DNA from: Engraulis encrasicolus
Lineage: Eukaryota > Chordata > Actinopteri > Clupeiformes > Engraulidae
Length of the DNA: 64,000 nucleotides
Reading direction: 5' to 3'
NCBI RefSeq assembly: GCF_034702125.1
Contig: NC_085869.1
Coordinates: forward strand, 48,570,042-48,634,041
The stretch's first letter is position 1, and each line of letters starts with the position of its first letter. This document shows, piece by piece, positions 56,336 through 64,000 of this stretch. The translations under genes and the position numbers were made by a program. The notes beneath the pieces were generated by a model that saw only the letters and a list, made by a program, of their open reading frames with translations, searched no databases and was not told where the DNA came from.

Positions 56336-57935
56336 CATAATATGGTAACACTTTATTTTAGGGACACATCTATTAGCACTAATACATAAAATATTAATGC
56401 ATGTGTAAGTAACTTGTAAGGCATGTACTAAGCAAAATAAGACAGTTGTTAAGCATGTATTCACAAATGTCTTGTTCATGCACAATAAGGGATTTATTAC
56501 CAATATAACCTTAGTAAGGACCTAGTAGACCTAGATTTCTATTTATGTGTAAGCAGTAAGGGCCAGAATACAATGTGTATAAGCTCCTGGTACACTGTGT
56601 GAACAAACCCTGAACAGTGTGAAAACAGATGTGGAATAAGGGTCCCTATTCTAAAGTGATGCATTGCTCAGCCCAGATGGCTTAGGGCCCCCGCACTACC
56701 TAGGGCCCCCACTCTACGTCCCCCCCCCCCGGAAGCAAAGTGTAAGAGCATTTCAGATTTTATTAGTCTCAGTAGGTATGAAGATCTCACTTATTCTACT
56801 CATTATGTTAATGAGTAATTGGAAGCACTATATAGCAAGGATTGGACGTAAAGTTATCAATGACGGTGGGTGGTGAGATGTCATTTTTTCATACACCAAT
56901 TAGTTTTAATTGTAAAAACCCTACAATAAATGCAGAATATAACGATGAGTAATAGTTTGGAAGCGAAACTAAGCTATTCCTTTCTGATAAATAAGTTAAT
57001 GTTTGAGAAACTTAGCTACAAGAAGTGCAGTGCATGATGGGTACGCCCTTAGTCAGAAATGCAATGCATGGCCAATGCAGCAATATTTCTGTTGTTACGT
57101 ACATGGCAAATTGTTTGGATAGCAACTAAATTTCACAAGTGAGGGGAGGAGCTAAGGACGTAGGCTCAGAGCTGGGTAGGTTGTCTGTTGGCCTAGATTG
57201 CGTACCCATCATGCACTGCACTTCTTGAAGCTAATATTCTCAAACATTCACTTAATTATCACAAAAGAGTAGTTTAGTTTTGCTTCAAAACTATTATTCT
57301 AATGTTCTGCATTTATTTTGGTTTTTTTTACAATTAAAACTCAGTGGTACATGAAAAAAAATTACATCTCACCAACCCACCGCCATTGACAAGTGTATGT
57401 TCAATCCTTGCTATATATAGGCTCTTGTTACCTCCCTCTCATTGATATGAACAAGTGAAAACTAGATGACTCGGCCAGGAATGTATTCATTATTTGATAT
57501 ACCCTTACACTTTCTAGATGGGGGGGGGCTAGGTAGTGCAGGCCTGGGTGGTGTGGGGGCCCTAGGACTTTGGTAGTGCAGAGGCCCTGAGCCATCTGGG
57601 CTGACCAATGCATCACTTTAGAATAGGGACCCTTATTCTGCATCTGTTTTCACACTGTTCAGGGTTTGTTCACACAGTGTGTCAGGAGCTTATACACATT
57701 GTATTCTGCCACTTACTACTTACTAATAAATAGAAATATAGGCTTACTGGTCCTTACTAAGGTTATATTAGTAATAAATCCCTAATTGGGCATGAACAAG
57801 ACATTTGTGAATACATGCTTAACAACTGTCTTATTTTGCTTAGTACATGCCTTACAAGTTACTTACACATGCATTAATATTGTATGTATTAGTGCTAATA
57901 GATGTGTCCCTAAAATAAAGTGTTACCCATAATAT
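56336..57935. mobile_element. Giant fold-back DNA element, 1584 bp
   Basis: Element 56344-57927. It begins GGTAACACTTTATTTTAGGG and ends with its inverse. An 8-bp duplication, cataatat, flanks it (56336-56343 and 57928-57935). The two arms (about 56344-57047 and 57202-57927) are inverted copies of about 700 bp, diverged by substitutions and small indels, and meet at a ~154-bp centre. No reading frame of note was found. The 8-bp duplication suggests hAT. Confidence 0.88.
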
Positions 57936-57971
57936 TTATCATTAATCAGATCTTATACTCAAAGTACACTT

Positions 57972-58025
57972 AGGGAATGTACATTTAAGGAAAAACGCTT
58001 AGGGAATGTACATTTAAGGAAAAAC
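57972..58025 (+). repeat. Perfect 26-bp direct repeat
   Basis: AGGGAATGTACATTTAAGG followed by AAAAACG occurs twice, 57972-57997 and 58000-58025, with only two bases between. Confidence 0.9.
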
Positions 58026-58039
58026 GGCTTTATTTTCTT

Positions 58040-58157
58040 GGCTTTATGTCTTTATTTAGCACAGGACAGTGAGAGAGTGTGATAGGAAATGAGTAGGAGA
58101 TAGAGATGGGAAGGATCGGCAAAGGACCATCTTAGCTCATTGAGCCACTGTGCCCCT
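58040..58157 (-). mobile_element. SINE with tRNA-like head
   Basis: On the minus strand it starts GGGGCACAGTGGCTCAATGA, where TGGCTCAATGAGC (58147-58135) resembles a pol III A box. It ends in 'CACTGTCCTGTGCTAAATAAAG'. A similar but weaker copy is at 38645-38790. Confidence 0.6.
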
Positions 58158-58300
58158 GAAATCAGATTGTTTTTTGGTACTTCAAGCTACCATCTGTACA
58201 TTTTCCTGTTGACATACCTATAGCCTGGATTATGTGATTTTGAAGGTTGTACATGAATTATCAGAACACCCCAAGTTGAAATCTGCTATATCTGCAGTCG

Positions 58301-58611
58301 GAAAATACTATGGGTGTAAATCACAGCCTCCATGGCGATACGATTCAATATCGATATCTTATTATTCGATGCGATACGATTCGATTAATTTCGATACTTA
58401 AGAATGCCCCAAGATACAAAATGATTCGATTCGATTCGATTTTTTCCCCAATTACTTTTCCACTTCTATTAAGTTATTGGGCAGGGGCCAGCGACTCGAT
58501 TCTTTTCGATACTTAAGAATGGCCCACGATACGATGCGATTCGATTCAATCTTCAGAATATATCACGATATATCGATACATTTCGATATTATTTACACCC
58601 CTAGAAAATAC
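58301..58611. mobile_element. hAT MITE with GATTCGAT-rich arms, 295 bp
   Basis: Element 58309-58603 begins TATGGGTGTAAAT and ends ATTTACACCCCTA, 12 of 13 paired. A perfect 8-bp duplication, gaaaatac, is at 58301-58308 and 58604-58611. The interior repeats 'GATTCGAT' and 'ATCGATA'. Confidence 0.9.
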
Positions 58612-59062
58612 ACGTTATTCACAATTTTAGATTCGAAAAATAAATAACGAATCATTCACCTTCCTGCCTGGCCCAAAATGCCAGCAAAGTCATTTTATTG
58701 GGCAACTATCCCCTACATCCCTGAATCTGTTTTGTTAAGCTAACCAACGGACCTCTGAAATGTTGGTTTCTTGTACTATTTCCTGAATCCCATGACAGTT
58801 GGAAATACGTCTAAAACAAGTTGCAGATATCCACTTGAAACTACAATGTAGCAAGCCATGGACCACCAGCAGTTCTTCCACAGGCCACCAGAGGGCCGCC
58901 AACCTCCTGTTAAAAACCAATTCCCTAGCTAATAAAAGACCTAATTGAGGGCCCCTTGTCCTATACAGATGATGAATAGTACACACAGTCTCTGGTTCAG
59001 TGGCCTATGACATATTATTTACAACATTATTTCATTGAGGGTCCTCTTTCATAGCTCTACCA

Positions 59063-59068
<6 letters not shown>
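58612..59068. other. Intergenic DNA, no gene recognised
   Basis: Nothing beyond short chance frames. Confidence 0.5.

Positions 59069-59148
<80 letters not shown>
59069..59148. repeat. (TG)n microsatellite
   Basis: About 40 uninterrupted TG dinucleotides. Confidence 0.97.
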
Positions 59149-59149
<1 letters not shown>

Positions 59150-59501
59150 CTCTGGAGCCCCCTGGTGGTGCTCAACACACACTGAGGTCTGGGAGCAAGT
59201 AGCAGGAATCCATTTCTCCAGTCAAAAAATAAGTGGAGCATTATTGCTTCAATATTAATGGCTGCTCGCAATCAGGAGTCACATGACATATTATAGACCA
59301 TATTGACGCTTTACAGATCAACAGAAAACGTTTTTGAAGGAATTTGTTGATATTGAAGCATTAAATGCTCTGGTTATTTTTGAATACAGAAATGGAATTC
59401 TGCTTCATGCTCCCAGACCTAGTAGTGGAAGTCACGAAGCTGCACGGAACTACAGGTTGGGCAAAGAGCCAGCCAACCTTTTTCATGTAGCAGTCATAAG
59501 A

Positions 59502-59813
59502 TCCTAAATCAGGGGTAGGCAATTAGATTGGGACGCGGGACGATTTTTTTTTTCTGACAGGGGCGTCGCGGGCCGGCCATGGCCATGGTTATTCACTTGT
59601 AAAAAAGTTGTTGTATTTTTTTCTTATAACAGAAATAAGTACATCTTCTATGCACTGATAATATGCCAACTGCTGCATCTCCTGGCATTTCTCTCATGAA
59701 AAGGGTGAACTGCCGTAATGTATACAATTACCATTTGCTATTTTCTGCCGCTCGCGGGCAAAATATAATTGATGGCGGGCACGGGCTACTAATTGCCTAC
59801 CCCTGTCCTAGAG
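59502..59813. mobile_element. hAT MITE of the CAGGGGTAGGCAA type, 296 bp
   Basis: Element 59510-59805 begins CAGGGGTAGGCAATTAG and ends CTAATTGCCTACCCCTG, a perfect 17-bp inverted repeat. The flanks tcctaaat and tcctagag agree at 6 of 8 positions, so the duplication has partly decayed. Confidence 0.8.
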
Positions 59814-60534
59814 AATAGAGGCCTTCTGACCTCACGATTGGCATCACCATCGCCATGGGACCTTGGAGTCAAGGACACCTCTGAGCTGGCCCCGCTGGCC
59901 CGGCCTGTAATTCAGCCCTACTCCCAGTTTATGATCCAAATATGATCAAAATATGGTGTGTTCACTAGGGGTCAGTTGTTAACAGTTCCTCTTCATTTTA
60001 CATTTTTTGTAGCCCCATAATGCACGCCGTTCCACCAACGCAACACTGTAATAGACATTGAAAAGTCAACTACTATAATACTACACTACTATGGCATAAT
60101 ACAGGGCCTTTAGTAATGCACTACTTGGTCATTGAATTCTGGTAACAGCTAATTTACAATGCTATTTATAAGCTATTTATGACTCTATTTTATAATGTTA
60201 TTAATAAGCTATTTATAACGCTAAGGGGTTAAAATATATACTGCACACAAATGTTGGGCTCAAATTTAATATATATATATAAATTGACATCAGCTTGCAC
60301 CAACAAAAGCAGCGACAACCGATACATTTATCTATTTGCAAACAAACACATACAGTACTGTTTAACAGTTGCTCAGCTTTTGATGTCCAGCTGTAAATAA
60401 ATTGTCATAGTTATGGTTCTATTTTAGATAGTGTCAAAGCTAATTGCAAGTGTAACCTGTGGTCAATTCAAAGGCAGAACTACCCTGCTTGAATCCAGCA
60501 CAAACGCTGCTATACAAAAGATAGGTCAAAGGTA
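59814..60534. other. Intergenic DNA, no gene recognised
   Basis: AT-rich from 60100 on, with a (TA)n run at 60270-60280. No feature recognised. Confidence 0.5.
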
Positions 60535-60815
60535 ATGGTAAATGGACTGCTTTTATACAGCGCCTTCCCACTCCTTCGAGCACTCAAAGCGCTTTACATT
60601 GTAGGCCTCACATCCACCCATTCACACTCACTTTAACACCGGTGCAAGTGGTCGCCACACACAGTACCACCCTACCATCAGGAGCAATTTGGGGTTAAGT
60701 ATCTTGCTCAAGGAGAGATCAATGGGGTCAGGCAGAGTGAGGCTTGACCTGCAACCCTCTAGTAGCCGAATAGGCTCCTCTTCCACCTGAGCCAGGCCAC
60801 CACCTGCCATATGTT
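60535..60815 (+). mobile_element. Retroelement 3' fragment (LINE/SINE-type)
   Basis: The order 'TGGTAAATGGACTGC', 'GAGCACTCAAAGCGCTTTACA', 'CATCAGGAGCAATTTGGGG', 'CTTGCTCAAGG' and 'CACCTGAGCCA' matches a very common fish retroelement body as I remember it. Family name uncertain. Confidence 0.65.
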
Positions 60816-61333
60816 GAATAGGTTGTCATTATCCTGCAAATACTGCAGAAAAAAGGTTATTTCGTAGCTTATACAGTAGGTAGGGCGGTGTGATGCACTC
60901 GAACCATAGTTGCTTGTTGCTTGAATGTTAGCACCAGTGTGAACAGCATAGTTGTACATGTCTCTCATGCCCAATTTTTTTTAGACTATAGCCTACAACT
61001 CTTAAACACTGACTACCTGACCTGGCTTCATGCAAGGTGGGGACGATAAATGGGTTTACTTTTACATGGTACAGCGATAAACACACAAGTTTTTTGCAAT
61101 TAATGTAGCTTTTTGAAGTGTAACACCTGTTGTGTATTCACAGTAGAGTTTGTGTCATACAGTTACAATGGTCTGGATAATGTACAGGTATTTAAGTGGT
61201 GGGCCTGTGTAGGCCATGAAAACCATGAAAAATCTATTTTGTTTTTAATGCAAAATACGCACATTTCCTTTTTACATCAGTGCAAATGAAGGAGGCCAAG
61301 TTAGGAGGAGTCCATAATTTTTACATTAAAACA
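60816..61333. other. Intergenic DNA, no gene recognised
   Basis: 3' flank of crygm-F. Nothing recognised. Confidence 0.5.
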
Positions 61334-61339
61334 TTTATT
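61334..61339 (-). terminator. Poly(A) signal of crygm-F
   Basis: AATAAA on the minus strand, about 32 bp after the stop, in a UTR that resembles that of crygm-E. Confidence 0.7.
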
Positions 61340-61370
61340 CAATCTTTCTGACAACCTATTTCAAGAAACT

Positions 61371-61999
61371 TTAGTACCAAGAATCCATGATACGCCTCAT
61401 GCTCATGAATCTCATGTTGGGGTATCCCATGTTTCTATAGTTTCTGTACTCTCCAGGAGGGAAGTACCACATTCTTCCTCTGTAGTTGGCATGCTCATAC
61501 ATGAGCCAGTGCCCATCCATCACATGGCAAGACATGCAGTGGTTCATACGGTAGCGATCCATGATGCTGTCACAGTCATCCATCATCTCGTGCATCTGAC
61601 CACCGAAGTTCTCCCTTTCGTAGATCCTCATTCTGTAGTTTCCTCTGTACTGTGAATATAAGCAGATATTGGGCACATTTACAAACCATTTCATGCAAAG
61701 TGTTCTCAAAATACCGTATACCTTTAATTCCTAAAATGCGTTATTTTGCTATTTACCATGGGGATATGGCGGCAGGAATGGATCCAGTTGTTCCAGCCCC
61801 ACATGCTCATGTAGTCAGGGTACTCGCCCCTCCTCATGAAGTACTGCATGCCCATGTAGTTGTTCTGGTCGTACATCATCCAGCAACCGCTGTGCACCCT
61901 GAAGGAGTGGCAACGGCTGAGGTAGGGGGAGAAGTCAGCGAAGTCTCCACTGCAGTCCCAGGAACGGCCCCCAAAGTTCCTGTCCTCATAGAAAGTGAT
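61371..61999 (-). CDS. crygm: Gamma-M crystallin F (exons 2 and 3; exon 1 not found)
   Basis: Two complete crystallin domains: exon 2 is 61757-61999 (81 codons) and exon 3 is 61371-61649 (92 codons plus TAA), with a 107-bp GT-AG intron. Exon 2 starts [16 protein letters not shown] after a good acceptor (GTGTAG), and in-frame splice sites match the other copies. I searched the remaining 2 kb on the minus strand for an ATG-GG-A(A/G)(G/A) exon with a GT donor and a TATA box and saw none, so exon 1 and the promoter are probably beyond the window or separated by transposons (62065-62400 and 62783 onward). Distinctive residues are Trp-76 in NNWIHSC, Phe instead of Cys in GDFADF, and Tyr in YRNYRNMG. 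Closest to crygm-E. It could be a dead copy lacking a promoter. Confidence 0.9.
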
Positions 62000-62064
62000 C
62001 TACACAACAGGATGTTGTTTTGTTATATGATGAGCATCATAGACTAAATGATTTAGCTTATGAG

Positions 62065-62400
62065 GACACTGCACCATTACTGGAAGTAGGCTCATTTAAC
62101 ACCTCCCCTTGAGTGGAATAATTGAGTTGTACCGTTCTCCTCTACTTCCAGCTGTTCTCTGAGTCTGGCAGCACAAATTTCACCTCCAAGCTAGCATACA
62201 TAATTTAATCATATGGGACCAGCTAGAAGCTAGCTGCCCTCTTGCCATCTAATGATAATTGCTAGCTTGGAACTGGAAGTAACACCACCACACTATGAAC
62301 ATCGTCGGAAGAACAGGAGAAAGGTAAATCTGCAGTATTTAACTCAAGGGAAGGTGTAAAATGAGCTCATTTCCAGAAATATCTGGATAGCGGTATCACT
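62065..62400. mobile_element. MITE in the presumed crygm-F intron 1
   Basis: Inverted ends 'GGCTCATTTAACACCTCCCC' at about 62089 and, inverted, 'GAGCTCATTTTACACCTTCCC' at about 62370. The internal inverted pieces 'CAAGCTAGC' and 'GCTAGCTTGGAA' also pair. Exact termini and duplication are uncertain. Confidence 0.6.
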
Positions 62401-62782
62401 TTAAAAGCAGAACTTTTAAGTCCTGTATTGGGCCGTGATCGCACTGGACGCGGATTTTACAGTAAAAGGCGGATGTGTTCTATTGTTTGTTAATGAAAAT
62501 GAGAGGATTTCGCATCGAATATCAGCGCAAGGTGGATTGCGGAATTTCCTCCACTCCGCGCCTGGCAGATCGAGTTGAAAAAAGCTCAACTCAAGGCGGC
62601 AAATCCGCATGACATCATGGTCTGATTTCCAAATGTTTGATAGGAGACCGTTATAAACTTTCATGTCAGATTCACGATCCAGCGTTAGGAAAGCAAGAGA
62701 AGAGCTCGTCTTCTATCCATTTTATATATATTTATTACACAGATTTACAAAGCATTTTGTGTATGTTTCCACACTATACAAA

Positions 62783-64000
62783 TAGGGCTGGGCGGTTTTG
62801 GAAAAAAATAGCATCACGGTTTTCTTGATGAAAATTGATATCACGGTTTTCTGCACGGTTTTTTGATAGGCCTATGCGACGATTTCCCCCCAAATCTTAA
62901 TCTTTCTGAGGAAAAGACTGAAAGTAAATGTTAAAATGAGATAAAATCATATTCTCCATTTATATTTTTTCATTTTTTCATTTCAATAATATTTTCTATA
63001 ATTTATAGTTTACATTTCCCTATCCAACAAAGTCTCAAATTAGAGAAAATGCAGCATTTCATAAAATAGCCTAAAATCTTGACCAGGGTGCCATAGATTT
63101 TTCAAGTAAGAAGGGATAAATGATTAGAAGCAGCTGTTTGTTTTGTCAAGACAGCCCAAAACAGCTTATTTCATTCTACACCTGGCAACACTAATTGCTT
63201 ATTTGTCGTTCTACACCTGGCAACACATCCGGCGTGTTGCGCTGCCGCAGGACTAGCGAGTAAACAACAGTGGGACAGAAACGAAACAGACTGAAGACAG
63301 ACACGGAAAACAAACGGATTTACTTGACATTGTGTGCATATTGTCTTTGAATTGAAGTCCAAATCCAACGTAGAAGGTATTTTGTCCGGTAGTTTGTGTC
63401 ATATTGCGATGTGTTTCGCTCCTATTTTGCCCCCAAATCATTTCAAACAAATAGCAATGTAGCAGTGTATCTTGTCTGCCCATTGCATTTGAAAGCTAGG
63501 CTACTTTAGCTAACAGAGATTTCCGTCTCTGATCTTAACAGCAGTGCTGCACACACAGTTGGGATGGTAATTAAATACAGTTAAGAATCAGATAACTGTT
63601 GTAGCCCGTTAACATAGCACCACATAGAATTGCCTTTTATTTAACTTTGTGAGATCAAAGGTAGGCTAAATTAATTGAAATGTTTGTCATGATTCATCCA
63701 TGCCATGTGTGTTCATCATGTTTCATTCTCACAAGCCTCTAGTGCGATTAACCAATTATTTTATTAGTTCAATCAACATCTTACATTGTGGTGACATGCC
63801 CTAGTAGAACAGCAACAACAGTGGACTTAGCAGAGTTGAAATGAAGTGTCAGAGACTTATGAATTAGAAGAATCTTTGGAAGTATGACACGGAGTATGAA
63901 GCTCACGCACATAACATAGTAGGCTATAAACAACAACAACAAAACCGTCTCTCATCAAAAAGAGAACCTTGTGTAGTGTAAACCGAGATCACGGTTTTTT
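62783..64000. mobile_element. hAT-like element, cut by the window end
   Basis: Begins TAGGGCTGGGCGGTTTTGG, followed by three 'ATCACGGTTTT'-type words, and the same 'GATCACGGTTTTTT' appears at the window end, where the far terminus should follow. Such GGGCTGGGCGGT ends belong to a common fish hAT group as I remember it. No transposase motif was seen inside. Confidence 0.6.

Noticed and set aside
63253..63483. Minus-strand frame starting MGRQ, considered as crygm-F exon 1
   Set aside because: MGR fits, but the next bases are CAAGAT with no GT donor, there is no TATA or MAF/SOX module nearby, and it lies inside the hAT-like element beginning at 62783.

Overview
This window looks like nuclear DNA of a bony fish. 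The only functional genes I can support are six tandem, same-strand (minus) copies of gamma-M crystallin (crygm), a lens gene family expanded in teleosts. They have the family's three-exon structure: a tiny first exon (MHGK or MGR type), about 243 nt for domain 1, and 279 nt for domain 2. The proteins are very rich in Met. Nothing in the window allows a species call.

Layout of the genes, all minus strand: crygm-A 7528-8446, crygm-B 15366-16196, crygm-C 19905-20820, crygm-D 27805-28855, crygm-E 39583-40991 and crygm-F 61371-61999. Exon 1 of crygm-F is not visible and probably lies beyond the window. A 19-codon remnant of a seventh copy sits just 3' of crygm-A (7274-7332). Five promoters share a TATA box preceded by a MAF-like (TGCTGAG/C) and SOX-like (CACAATGG) pair at almost fixed spacing, so each gene seems to carry its own lens promoter. 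Copies A and B form one subgroup (exon 1 MHGK, IVFYED, RITDSMY), and C-F another (exon 1 ending MGR where seen, ITFYE, RIM-SW). B carries a patch of domain 2 that matches D, which suggests gene conversion. D lost three codons in Greek key 2, and C lost three in Greek key 4.

The rest is intergenic DNA packed with transposable elements, many with intact target-site duplications that could be read by eye. They include hAT elements with 8-bp duplications (127-1660, 3527-4599, 18881-19259, 24688-26049, 32817-33932, 46471-47857, 58309-58603), PIF/Harbinger-like elements with TWA duplications (1686-2205, 10356-12543, 37561-38089), TTAA-flanked elements (37316-38195, 38255-38629, 39056-39397, 51830-52672), a TA-flanked Tc1-derived giant palindrome (35826-37131), another giant palindrome (56344-57927), decayed transposase sequence (21246-21633, 22341-23460), LINE 3' ends and tRNA-derived SINEs. 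Nested insertions are common. The 20 kb between crygm-E and crygm-F is almost entirely repeats.

I found no non-crystallin host gene, no rRNA, no free-standing tRNA gene and no CRISPR array. I do not see a clearly new biological system. The best leads are the shared MAF/SOX promoter module, the open in-frame intron of crygm-A, the mosaic crygm-B, the two giant fold-back elements, and a repeat array carrying nuclear-receptor-like sites.
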